A stretch of DNA of 37,558 nucleotides. Origin: Paludibacteraceae bacterium. Its GTDB lineage: Bacteria > Bacteroidota > Bacteroidia > Bacteroidales > Paludibacteraceae. The stretch lies in contig JAILMN010000036.1 of the NCBI GenBank assembly GCA_024692565.1, forward strand, positions 1 to 37,558. The letters are read 5' to 3'. Within the stretch, counting starts at the first letter, position 1. Each line of letters starts with the position of its first letter. The notes under the pieces are model-generated. The model saw nothing but the letters and a program-made list of their open reading frames with translations. It was not told the origin of the DNA and did not search any database. The position numbers and the translations under genes were made by a program. Below are positions 7,686-14,796 of this stretch, piece by piece.

Positions 7686-8552
7686 ATGAAAAAAGAAGAA
7701 CTTCGTAAGCTTATTGCTATTTGGTTTGAGGAAGATATTCGCGACGGTGACCACACCTCGCTGAGTTGTATTCCGCCCACGCAGATGGGTTGCCAGCAGT
7801 TGATTATCAAGGACACCGGTGTGCTCGCGGGTGTTGAGGTGGCGAAAGAGATCATCGATTATTTTGACCCTGAGTGCCGCTTTGAGCAATTTCTGCATGA
7901 CGGCGATCATGTGAAGCCGGGTGACATCGCGTTCAAGGTCTATGGCAAGGAACTGAGTCTGCTGCAGATTGAGCGCACGATGCTCAATATCATGCAGCGT
8001 ATGTCGGGCGTGGCGACGACCGCGCATACGTACCAGCGATTGATTGAGGACACGGGTTGCCATGTGCTCGACACGCGTAAGACGACGCCGGGTTTGCGGT
8101 ACCTGGAGAAAGAGGCGGTGGCGTTAGGCGGCGGCATGAACCATCGCATCGGATTATTCGATATGATTCTGCTCAAGGACAATCATGTGGACTTTGCCGG
8201 CGGTATCACCAACGCGCTCACGCGTGCACGCGATTATTGTAAGGAGAAGGGCAAGGCGTTGAAGATCGAGATTGAAGTGCGCAATTTCGATGAGATCAAC
8301 GAGGCGCTTGCGACCAATATCCCCGACCGCATCATGCTGGATAACTTCACGCCCGCCAAGACCAAAGAGGCGGTGGATCTCATCCGCGCGTGGGAGAAGA
8401 CGGCCGGTCGTCACATGGAGATCGAGTCCTCCGGCGGCATCACGATCGATACCATCCGCGACTACGCAATTCAAGGTGTGGACTTCGTTTCCGTCGGTGC
8501 GCTGACCCACAGTTACAAGAGCCTCGATATGAGTTTCAAGGCAGTGAAATAA
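7686..8552 (+). CDS. nadC: Nicotinate-nucleotide pyrophosphorylase (quinolinate phosphoribosyltransferase)
   Basis: NadC converts quinolinate and PRPP to nicotinate mononucleotide in de novo NAD synthesis. The 288-residue protein has the family's usual length and layout. An N-terminal alpha/beta domain carries EEDIRDGDHTS near residue 15. The PRPP/quinolinate-binding barrel contains ERTMLNIMQRMSGVAT, the DTRKTTPGLR motif, HRIGLFDMILLKDNH, and a late ESSGGI motif. The start follows a promoter by 20 nt. It is a single-gene transcript ending in a strong terminator. The partner genes nadA and nadB are not in this window, although nadK lies about 22 kb downstream. Confidence 0.97.
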   Translation: MKKEELRKLIAIWFEEDIRDGDHTSLSCIPPTQMGCQQLIIKDTGVLAGVEVAKEIIDYFDPECRFEQFLHDGDHVKPGDIAFKVYGKELSLLQIERTMLNIMQRMSGVATTAHTYQRLIEDTGCHVLDTRKTTPGLRYLEKEAVALGGGMNHRIGLFDMILLKDNHVDFAGGITNALTRARDYCKEKGKALKIEIEVRNFDEINEALATNIPDRIMLDNFTPAKTKEAVDLIRAWEKTAGRHMEIESSGGITIDTIRDYAIQGVDFVSVGALTHSYKSLDMSFKAVK

Positions 8553-8578
8553 AAAAAGAGCCACGCGGCTCTTTTTTT
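8551..8578. terminator. Bidirectional intrinsic terminator
   Basis: A 12-bp perfect stem, AAAAAAAGAGCC / GGCTCTTTTTTT, with a 4-nt loop (acgc) lies immediately after the nadC stop. With an A-tract on one side and a T-tract on the other it can stop transcription from both directions. The stop codon of the converging secreted-protein gene lies within it. Confidence 0.93.
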
Positions 8579-9827
8579 ATTTCTCCCTTACTATTCCTCC
8601 GGTTTCTTCCACGTGCTCACGGCAGGGGAAACCAAAGGCTTCATTGAACGAGCTCGTCACTTGCGGCAGATAGGCGAAGATAGACGACATCCGTTTCTTA
8701 TTCATCAGGTATTGGAAGTTCTCCTGACTGCCCTGTTTGCCTAAGGCCTCGTTCTCCGTCTCAAGCTCGGCAGCACGTTTCATAAGCGAGCGCAGTTGGG
8801 CATCACCGGCCTGCGAGTCCTTGATCCATTTGGCTGCCCAGCGGCGGTTCCATTGATCCACCAGCCCGTTCATCTTCTTGCGCTCCGCCGTCCACCAAGC
8901 GGGGAAGGGTACGTCGCCCACCACTTTGATGGTCGGGTACCATGCATCCAGGCGTTTTTCGAGTGCCTCTGCGATGGCATCAATCTGCTTCGCTTCGGAG
9001 CAGGTCTTCCAATCGGCATCCATCTGCGCACGCAGGTCGTTGAGTTTCTGGACGTTCTCTCTCACCGCGCCGGAATAAACGCCCAGCACTTCATTCAACT
9101 GGCTCTCCACCTCGGTGATCTGGTCGCTGATGCGGGCAAACTGCGCATCACGCGGGTCGTCCGGATGCACGTTCGTGTTGCCATAAGCGGCATTCGTGGT
9201 GTAGAGGCGTTTGTACAGATCCGGGTGGTTGGATTTCAGATAATTCTCACAACCCTTCGGATTGCTCTGCGCCATGTTGATGATCTTGAGGTACTCCTGC
9301 TTGGACACACCCCATTTGGAGGCGAACTTGCTTGCCATCACGTCCATCATCTGCGCATCGGACATATTCTGCTTGATCTCGCCGGACATATAGAGCTGCA
9401 TGATCTCGTCTTGCGACGGCATGAGGCCTGCGTTGACGTTGGCGTTGTACTGCTCCATCGCTTTCTCATTCACTTTCTGCTGCTTGTCGCCGAACGATTT
9501 CATCTGTCTGTCCGTCTCTTGCGAACGTTTACCATTCTGCAACAGGGCTGCGTTCAGCGCTTTCTCGAAAGGTATATAGGTCGCACGAAGGGCTTTGTCT
9601 TTCGCCTCCTCGCAATAGATGTTCTCCACGCTCGGGAAAGCCGGCAGCGCCGCAATCACTTCCGCTATACTCTGCGGCGTACGAATGGCTTTCACGTCGG
9701 GGTACGCATCCGGCGAATAGTAACCGCTCGTACTCTGCTGAATCGATTGCGACCAGCGCCATTCTTCATCTTGTGCCATCAGCGGCAAGGTCAGCACTAA
9801 GGCTGCGAATAAGAGTAATTTTTTCAT
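8577..9827 (-). CDS. Uncharacterised exported helical protein
   Basis: A 416-residue exported protein with a signal peptide (MKKLLLFAALVLTLPLMAQ). I recognise no family motif. The mature part is largely helical, rich in Gln, Met, Glu and Lys (for example around residues 105-190), with coiled-coil-like stretches around 230-265 and 340-370. A Trp-rich segment (PFPAWWTAERKKMNG) lies near 315. There are very few cysteines. It follows the zinc-ribbon OmpA gene by 22 bp with no intervening promoter, so the two are probably co-transcribed and may act together in the periplasm. Its stop codon lies inside the bidirectional terminator shared with nadC. Confidence 0.85.
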   Translation of the reverse strand: MKKLLLFAALVLTLPLMAQDEEWRWSQSIQQSTSGYYSPDAYPDVKAIRTPQSIAEVIAALPAFPSVENIYCEEAKDKALRATYIPFEKALNAALLQNGKRSQETDRQMKSFGDKQQKVNEKAMEQYNANVNAGLMPSQDEIMQLYMSGEIKQNMSDAQMMDVMASKFASKWGVSKQEYLKIINMAQSNPKGCENYLKSNHPDLYKRLYTTNAAYGNTNVHPDDPRDAQFARISDQITEVESQLNEVLGVYSGAVRENVQKLNDLRAQMDADWKTCSEAKQIDAIAEALEKRLDAWYPTIKVVGDVPFPAWWTAERKKMNGLVDQWNRRWAAKWIKDSQAGDAQLRSLMKRAAELETENEALGKQGSQENFQYLMNKKRMSSIFAYLPQVTSSFNEAFGFPCREHVEETGGIVREK

Positions 9828-9849
9828 AATCCTCTAAACTCTAATCCTT

Positions 9850-11181
9850 TTATTTCTTGACAAATTCAACACGTCTGTTCTTTGCGCGACCTTCGTCGGT
9901 AGAGTTGTCGGCGATCGGCGAACTCTGACCCTTGCCTACGGCAGTCAGTCGGCTCGGAGCGATGCCCATTTCGGTCAACTTAGCCACGATGGCTTGCGCA
10001 CGTTGCTCACTCAGTTTCTGGTTCAGCGCCGCATTGCCGGTGTTGTCCGTGTGACCCTGTACCTCGAATTTGAGGTCTGCGTTGTCTTTCATCAACTGCG
10101 CAATGCGGTTGATCTCCGTCATGGACTCCGGTTTGATAACGGCTTTGCCTACATCGAAGGTGATGGCATAGGTGATGATCTTGCCGTCCGTCATGAGGCG
10201 GTTGTAGAGAGGCACAGCGCCTTTGCACAGACGCACGTTGGTCATCAGGTTACGGTGGTCAGACCAGTGCGAACGCTGGATGGTGAAGTTCTGCGGACGC
10301 GCGCAGTTGGGGATATTAACCAGACGGTTGCCGTTCAGGTACACCTTGAGGGCACGTTTGTTGAACGACAGCGCTACATGGTTCCATGTTTCCTCTTTGA
10401 CGGGCGCTGCAGCCCTCTGCTCGCGCTGGTCTTCACTCGGCGTCATCCACCATGTATAGACCTGTCCGTTTGCCGTTCCGTTGAGGGTGATCTGCGCTAT
10501 ATCGTTGCCGTTCGTGTTCCGAAGGTGAATGATATAATCGCAATAGATCTGCTTGTCATCGCTACCGCCGAGGAAGTCGAACTCGAGCGTGAACGCCTCG
10601 GTGAGGTAGTTCTTCTGATCTTTCATCAGCGGCTCAATCTCTGTGGATACATCGGTCAGGTTGATGACGGTTTTGCCGTCCACCGAAGCGATCTCGGCAT
10701 TACCGCTTATGAGATCCCATTTGGAGGGGAACTCACCCATTTGTTCGCCGACTACATCGTCCTCGAATATGATCTCATCACCGGGCACGAAGTCCGATTT
10801 GGCGTACGTACTCTCCAATGCTTTCGGAGCCGCTGCGGCTGCAGATGCTGTGGCATTAGCGTTACCAGCCTCGGGTTTCTTTGCGCCGCATTCGGTGCAG
10901 AACTTACCGGTGTTACCTGTGTGACCGCATGCAGGGCACGTCCAACCGCTCTGCGATTGCTGTTGCTTTTGCTGCGGCTGCGCTTGCTGCTCCTGTTCCT
11001 TACTCTTGTAGGTGTTCTCGTCAAACGCTTTGTCCACACCTTCTTCCACTTTCTTCTCTACGTTGCGCTCCACAGCGTTTTCTGCCGCACGACCGGCGCT
11101 GCGAACCAAACGGTCAAAGAATTGTGCATTTGCGGCTGAGGCTATCCATAAACCACAAGCCAATAAAAGAACTTTTTTCAT
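9850..11181 (-). CDS. OmpA-family exported protein with zinc ribbon and LamG-like domain
   Basis: A 443-residue exported protein. The start at 11181 is chosen because it gives a proper signal peptide (MKKVLLLACGLW...ANAQ) and lies about 34 nt after the predicted transcription start; a longer frame would include the promoter. The order is: signal peptide; charged helix (25-60); Gln-rich linker (62-78); zinc ribbon with C82-x2-C85 and C95-x2-C98; Ala-rich linker; a probable concanavalin/LamG-like beta-sandwich (about 135-330, with WNHVALSFNKRALKVYLNG); and an OmpA C-terminal domain (337-443) that should bind peptidoglycan, with HTDNTGNAALNQKLSEQRA and NRRVEFVKK. A zinc ribbon in an exported OmpA protein is unusual. 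It is probably co-transcribed with the helical exported protein. Confidence 0.9.
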   Translation of the reverse strand: MKKVLLLACGLWIASAANAQFFDRLVRSAGRAAENAVERNVEKKVEEGVDKAFDENTYKSKEQEQQAQPQQKQQQSQSGWTCPACGHTGNTGKFCTECGAKKPEAGNANATASAAAAAPKALESTYAKSDFVPGDEIIFEDDVVGEQMGEFPSKWDLISGNAEIASVDGKTVINLTDVSTEIEPLMKDQKNYLTEAFTLEFDFLGGSDDKQIYCDYIIHLRNTNGNDIAQITLNGTANGQVYTWWMTPSEDQREQRAAAPVKEETWNHVALSFNKRALKVYLNGNRLVNIPNCARPQNFTIQRSHWSDHRNLMTNVRLCKGAVPLYNRLMTDGKIITYAITFDVGKAVIKPESMTEINRIAQLMKDNADLKFEVQGHTDNTGNAALNQKLSEQRAQAIVAKLTEMGIAPSRLTAVGKGQSSPIADNSTDEGRAKNRRVEFVKK

Positions 11182-11221
11182 ATAAATAGGGTTTTTTGTT
11201 AGTACGAAACCTTTGCGGCTG

Positions 11222-11253
11222 CAAAGGTACACATAATTTTTCATATATGCAAG
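11222..11253 (-). promoter_or_regulatory. Promoter of the OmpA/exported protein pair
   Basis: On the minus strand CTTG (11253-11250), a 20-bp spacer and TACCTTTG (11229-11222) form a near-consensus promoter, preceding the OmpA-family ATG by about 34 nt from the predicted start. The arm TTGCATATATG of the recurrent palindrome is present, but the opposite CAAA arm is replaced by an A-tract, so no opposing promoter is formed. Confidence 0.75.
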
Positions 11254-11291
11254 AAAAAAATGCGAATTGCAAGAAAACGGTCACGAAAAAC

Positions 11292-11471
11292 TCAATTGAC
11301 GGTCATTTCGCAGCGGCGGCAATCGAAATGGAGTTCCAGCACCTTGCCGGTGCGCATGCGCAGGTAGCGCGGCTCCTTGTCTTTCGGATAAGGATTCGTC
11401 TTGCGGCAATGCCCTAACTCAAAGAGCAAACAGTACTTGCAAGTCATCAACGGATTGCTTGTCTTCTCCAT
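11292..11471 (-). CDS. Detached C-terminal Cys module of the U32 protein
   Basis: A 59-residue reading frame starting with ATG at 11471-11469, overlapping the last 25 bp of the U32 gene in another frame. It contains C11-x2-C14, C22 and C51-x2-C54 (MTCKYCLLFELGHC and FDCRRCEM). This resembles the extreme C-terminal segment that Bacteroidetes U32 proteins normally carry in one chain. Either a deletion and frameshift has split the gene, leaving this piece as a separately initiated small protein, or it is a remnant. Intact cysteines and a clean stop suggest it is still translated, probably by coupling to the U32 stop. A small iron-sulfur or zinc protein working with its parent is plausible but unproven. 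Confidence 0.55.
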   Translation of the reverse strand: MEKTSNPLMTCKYCLLFELGHCRKTNPYPKDKEPRYLRMRTGKVLELHFDCRRCEMTVN

Positions 11472-12979
11472 TCGTTCAAAATGCTAATAGGTATAAAATA
11501 CGGTTGGCTCTCGATGCGCACTTCGCGGGCAACATAGGGCGTGTCACCCAGTTTGCTCAACTGCGTGCGAATCGTTTCCAATGCCTTCGCTTCATTCTTC
11601 GCCGGCTCGTGAGGATAGGCGAAGGAATGATGAAATGATGAAATGATGGATTGATAAGTCAGCTCAAAGCCTTCTTCGGTTTCGCGCAACACGATATCCA
11701 CCGGAATACGTCGTTCGCAATGCAGCGATTTGGTGAACTCGACGTCGAGATTCCTGTATAGCGGGATACCTGTATATCGGGATTCCGAAAGGGCTTTATT
11801 GATGCGAACGAGATTGCCTTCGACGCCGTTGACCGAGAAGCCTTCTACGCCTATCGTCAGGCCGTCGCCGTTATGCAAGACGATGCCGGGTTTCAGCTGC
11901 ACGCGAAGCGTGGTGCCTTGCGCGTCGAGCACTTGACCGATGAGTTCGCCGGTTGATTTAGGCGTGTTCCAATTGGCCATGGGGCGCGTTCTGCCATGCA
12001 GGAAATAATCGGTTGCGCCGCGATGGAAAGTCTTTTCGGGATTGGGGGTGAAGGAATTGACGATTTGACGATTGACGATTGAGCGATTGATGGACGATTG
12101 AGTGATGATTTTGTCGATTTTCTCCCTATAGTAGGCCGTGATATTCGTCACGTAATCTGCGTCTTTGAGTCGTCCTTCGATCTTAAACGTGGTCACGCCG
12201 GCATCGATGAGCTCGGCGAGGTAGGCGCTGCGGTCAAGGTCTTGCAGGGACAGCAGATGCCGCTGATGGATCGGTTCGCCTTGGTCGTCCAACACTTCGT
12301 TCATGCTGCTATCCAGCAGGTCGTACGCCATGCGGCAGAACTGCGCACACGCCCCTCGGTTGGCGCTGCGGTTGGCGAGCACTTCGCTGATATAGCAGCG
12401 TCCCGAATAGCTGACGCAGAGCGCACCGTGCACAAAAGCTTCGAGTTCGATATCCGGCACGGCTGCATGGATCGCCCTTATCTCTTCGATACCTAATTCA
12501 CGCGCCAGCACGACACGCTTGAAGCCCAGGTCGCGAAGCCGCGCCACCTGCTCCGCCGTGCGGTTGTCACATTGCGTGGAAGCATGCAAACGAATAGGCG
12601 GCAAATCGAAATCGAGCAGATGCAGATCCTGAATAATGAGCGCATCCACACCTATGTTATATAACGCGTGCGCAAGCGCGACTGCATCCGCGTATTCGTC
12701 GTCATGGAGTAGGGTATTGAGCGTGACGAGCACTTGCACGCCGTACTGATGCGCATACTGCACCACTTCCGTCAGATCCTCCAGACTATTGCCTGCTGCC
12801 TGCCGCGCACCGTAAGCCGGCGCACCGATATAAATCGCATCCGCACCGGCTTGGATAGCTGCTTTCGCTACGCTTTTGTCGCGAGCCGGAGAGAGGAGGC
12901 TAAGCGGTACATCACGATGCCTGCCGTCACCGACACGTTCATCGAGTGCTTTGTCCCATATTGCGGAATCTCTATGCAT
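11447..12979 (-). CDS. U32 family protein, TrhP-like (tRNA U34 hydroxylation)
   Basis: U32 proteins of this branch (TrhP/YegQ-like) carry an iron-sulfur cluster and are linked to 5-hydroxyuridine formation at tRNA position 34; many are still labelled 'peptidase'. The family signature FVHGALCVSYSGRCYIS and the following NRGACAQFC supply the four cluster cysteines. An N-terminal barrel (SLLSPARDKSVAKAAIQAGADAIYIGAP) and PEKTFHRGATDYFL are typical. Family similarity begins only near residue 27. The sole standard in-frame start upstream is the ATG at 12979, which forces a 112-bp overlap with the TrmH gene. Repetitive DNA encodes two low-complexity segments (near IITQSSINRSIVNRQIVNS and SYQSIISSFHHSF-like residues). 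The chain stops at RRQAIR, short of the usual C-terminus. Confidence 0.88.
   Translation of the reverse strand: MHRDSAIWDKALDERVGDGRHRDVPLSLLSPARDKSVAKAAIQAGADAIYIGAPAYGARQAAGNSLEDLTEVVQYAHQYGVQVLVTLNTLLHDDEYADAVALAHALYNIGVDALIIQDLHLLDFDLPPIRLHASTQCDNRTAEQVARLRDLGFKRVVLARELGIEEIRAIHAAVPDIELEAFVHGALCVSYSGRCYISEVLANRSANRGACAQFCRMAYDLLDSSMNEVLDDQGEPIHQRHLLSLQDLDRSAYLAELIDAGVTTFKIEGRLKDADYVTNITAYYREKIDKIITQSSINRSIVNRQIVNSFTPNPEKTFHRGATDYFLHGRTRPMANWNTPKSTGELIGQVLDAQGTTLRVQLKPGIVLHNGDGLTIGVEGFSVNGVEGNLVRINKALSESRYTGIPLYRNLDVEFTKSLHCERRIPVDIVLRETEEGFELTYQSIISSFHHSFAYPHEPAKNEAKALETIRTQLSKLGDTPYVAREVRIESQPYFIPISILNEWRRQAIR
11626..11655. repeat. ATGATGAA tandem repeat inside the U32 gene
   Basis: Three copies of a short word (AATGATGA) in tandem, read in frame as part of the U32 protein near its C-terminal domain. 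It looks like slippage-prone DNA tolerated in a surface loop. Confidence 0.6.
12055..12120. repeat. Degenerate GACGATT repeat inside the U32 gene
   Basis: About seven degenerate copies of a GACGATTG-like word occur in tandem. They are translated in frame as an Ile/Ser/Asn/Arg-rich segment between two conserved parts of the U32 protein. The sequence character differs sharply from the flanking coding DNA. Confidence 0.65.
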
Positions 12980-13437
12980 CCGTCACAATTATCGATTACT
13001 TCTTGTTGCACGCCGAAGACCTCGTGTCCCAAAATTACAGCAATTTTGGGACAATTTATGATTTTAGATTTTAGATTTTTGATTTGTTCTGCCACCTGCT
13101 CCAGCGTCACGGAGTCATGCGCCTGCTCCACGGCATAGACCGTGTAACCCGCTTCTTTCAAGGCCTGAACGGCTTCCGTCGTCTCTTTGTAATAGCGCCA
13201 CTCGACACTTTCTTCCGCACCCAACGCCGTCTTATGAATCTCCTGGTTAGGCGGGCAGCAGCAGATGCCGCACAGCACGACCCGCTCGATGCGCATCGCG
13301 TCTGCAGTACGAAAAACAGCGCCTACGTTATGCTGGCTGCGCACATTGTCCAATACCACGACCAGCGGCAACTTATCCGCTTCGCGGTACTGCTCCACGT
13401 TCATGCGCCCCATCTCGGCTGTGGTCAACTTCTTCAT
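12868..13437 (-). CDS. TrmH-family (SpoU) RNA methyltransferase
   Basis: A 189-residue SPOUT-class RNA 2'-O-methyltransferase, lacking the N-terminal substrate-binding extension of larger relatives. Motifs are clear: LDNVRSQHNVGAVFRTADA (motif 1), KIAVILGHEVFG (motif 2) and IEIPQYGTKHSMNVSVTAGIVMYRL (motif 3, SAM pocket). The exact target is not predictable; a tRNA or rRNA ribose is likely. It overlaps rimM by 4 bp (ATGA). It contains an AT-rich repetitive patch (13060-13085) read as KNLKSKI, next to a perfect 9-bp inverted repeat (13028-13050). Its 3' end overlaps the U32 start by up to 112 bp. Confidence 0.93.
   Translation of the reverse strand: MKKLTTAEMGRMNVEQYREADKLPLVVVLDNVRSQHNVGAVFRTADAMRIERVVLCGICCCPPNQEIHKTALGAEESVEWRYYKETTEAVQALKEAGYTVYAVEQAHDSVTLEQVAEQIKNLKSKIINCPKIAVILGHEVFGVQQEVIDNCDGCIEIPQYGTKHSMNVSVTAGIVMYRLASSLRLATKA
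13028..13050. repeat. Perfect inverted repeat inside the trmH-family gene
   Basis: CCCAAAATT and AATTTTGGG are separated by 5 nt (acagc). They form a potential 9-bp hairpin within conserved codons (PKIAVILG) of the TrmH-family gene. Directly next to it is the GATTTTAGATTT repeat patch. Function unknown. Confidence 0.5.
13060..13085. repeat. GATTTTAGATTTT tandem word inside the trmH-family gene
   Basis: The word GATTTTA is repeated almost three times and translated in frame. The same word occurs around the lgt start codon (29378-29432). Such AT-rich words appear here both within genes and at gene junctions. Confidence 0.6.
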
Positions 13438-13823
13438 AACGCAAAGGGCAAACGCACGTGCACCACACGCGCCGGTTCGTCAATATCTAAAATGAAATCT
13501 TCGTGCAGCGGAATCATCCTGCCGTCTTCCATCGTTGCCAAGGTGTTGATGGTGCTCTCGTCGATAGACGCGATGATGCCTATCTTCGTGCCTTCGTCCA
13601 CAATCGCAAAGCCCACCAGATCCTGCCACGTGAGCAGTCCTTCGTCCTCATCCTGCACGTCGCTGCGCAGCACAAATCCTTCTTCGCCCATCAGATCCGC
13701 GATGCACTCCGAGCGAAACGGCACAAACAGCCCGTCGCGTTTGACGAAGACGAACTCCGGCAAATCCTTGTAATGCGTGCGTTTGAGCACACCGATGGAA
13801 ATCAAATCTTTGTCTGTGATCAT
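13434..13823 (-). CDS. rimM: RimM-like 16S rRNA processing factor, short form
   Basis: RimM binds ribosomal protein S19 and assists maturation of the 30S head. At 129 residues this protein is clearly shorter than the roughly 170 usual for the family. The N-terminal barrel is reduced (DLISIGVLKRTHY ... GLFVPFRSE). The C-terminal PRC-barrel is well preserved, from LLTWQDLVGFAIVDEGTK to MIPLHEDFILDIDEPARVV and the closing HVRLPFAL. Its place directly before a TrmH-type methyltransferase (4-bp overlap) supports an RNA-maturation role, recalling the common rimM-trmD pairing. The identification rests mainly on the C-terminal domain. Confidence 0.78.
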   Translation of the reverse strand: MITDKDLISIGVLKRTHYKDLPEFVFVKRDGLFVPFRSECIADLMGEEGFVLRSDVQDEDEGLLTWQDLVGFAIVDEGTKIGIIASIDESTINTLATMEDGRMIPLHEDFILDIDEPARVVHVRLPFAL

Positions 13824-14302
13824 TGCTTAACGGTGATGCGGCCTCCGGAATTAACGACCGGAAGACGTAATAAGAATTCTTTGGCGATACCTTTCTGCGG
13901 CGCCGAAGTGCCGGAGCCCAAATCGTATTGCTCGCCGCAATGCGTACAAAGGGCAAAAGGCGCATCGATGTCGCAGGGTTGCCTGCGCCCTTTGCTCGCG
14001 CAATTCGGACAGGCGATGTCCCACGCATTATAATTGCCCAACATATCGACATAGAGCACCACGCCGCCGTAACCGTATGCGTCCATGACCGTCAGGGGCT
14101 CGGTATGACCGTTGTAATGGTAGCCGTCGCGATCCAGGAGCACGAACGTATTCAGCGCTTCCGGTGTGAAATGCACGTAGATGCCCGTATGCGTGTCCAC
14201 CGTCATGCTCACCGGATAACGCGGTACGCTGCTGAACGGATTATCGCAACTCGTCAACCCAACGGCGCACAACAATACTATCAATTGCCGACAATACTGC
14301 AT
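13820..14302 (-). CDS. Rieske-like or rubredoxin-like Cys-rich lipoprotein
   Basis: A 160-residue lipoprotein with signal peptide and lipobox GLTSC (Cys19). The mature part ends in a metal-binding arrangement, C98-x2-C101 and C119-x-H121-C122, with a further C110. The following YDLGSGTSAPQKG turn and closing strands resemble the Rieske iron-sulfur fold. Classical Rieske proteins use C-x-H plus C-x2-H. Here both pairs are C-x2-C, so a zinc or rubredoxin-like site is equally possible. It overlaps the FKBP gene by 22 bp and rimM by 4 bp. Redox or structural roles cannot be separated from sequence. Confidence 0.8.
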   Translation of the reverse strand: MQYCRQLIVLLCAVGLTSCDNPFSSVPRYPVSMTVDTHTGIYVHFTPEALNTFVLLDRDGYHYNGHTEPLTVMDAYGYGGVVLYVDMLGNYNAWDIACPNCASKGRRQPCDIDAPFALCTHCGEQYDLGSGTSAPQKGIAKEFLLRLPVVNSGGRITVKQ

Positions 14303-14796
14303 ATATGCACTTCGTAAATAAGCGTGGAGTAGGGCGGAATATAGCTCTGGGTACCTTCCGTACCGTAGCCTTCCGCATGGTAATAATCGCCGGAGTTGTA
14401 CTTCTCGGCATCGTAGCCCAAATACGCCGGGATGTAGATCTCGATATCGCCGTTGCTGTGGATCTTCGTGCAGCCCTCCGAGAATCCGGCAATCACACCG
14501 CTCAAGGTTATCGGTTGCGAATTAGCGGCGTCGACCTTATAGCCGTTGATCAGGCGCACGGTATAGTCGCACACGATGGTGCTCGTCCTGTTCGGCGTCG
14601 CTTCGCCGTAACCAGCCAGCGGGTCGGCTACAATCTTATACTGCAAGCCCGAAGAAGACGTCACCACGCCGGGCTGATTCTTGTTGTTCTCCAACCATAA
14701 CTCATTCTGCGCTTTCCAATCCATCCAGTTGTTCTCTTGACAACCGGTGAGGCAGAACAGGATGCCTAAAAATAAGATGCTTATCTTGCTATCCAT
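14281..14796 (-). CDS. FKBP-type peptidyl-prolyl isomerase lipoprotein
   Basis: A 171-residue lipoprotein (lipobox CLTGC, Cys19) with an FKBP domain at about residues 45-168. Visible family features are SSSGLQYKIVADP, VCDYTVRLINGYKVDAA, the VIAGFSEGCTKI segment (canonical VIPGWxEGL), IYIPAYLGY (canonical IPxxLAYG) and IPPYSTLIYEVHI. It probably catalyses prolyl isomerisation or acts as a chaperone for envelope proteins. It overlaps the EnvC-like gene by 16 bp and the next lipoprotein by 22 bp. Confidence 0.9.
   Translation of the reverse strand: MDSKISILFLGILFCLTGCQENNWMDWKAQNELWLENNKNQPGVVTSSSGLQYKIVADPLAGYGEATPNRTSTIVCDYTVRLINGYKVDAANSQPITLSGVIAGFSEGCTKIHSNGDIEIYIPAYLGYDAEKYNSGDYYHAEGYGTEGTQSYIPPYSTLIYEVHICSIVGN

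Noticed and set aside
11182..11244. Longer start for the OmpA-family protein
   Set aside because: It would run through the -7 box at 11222-11229 and displace the signal peptide from the N-terminus.
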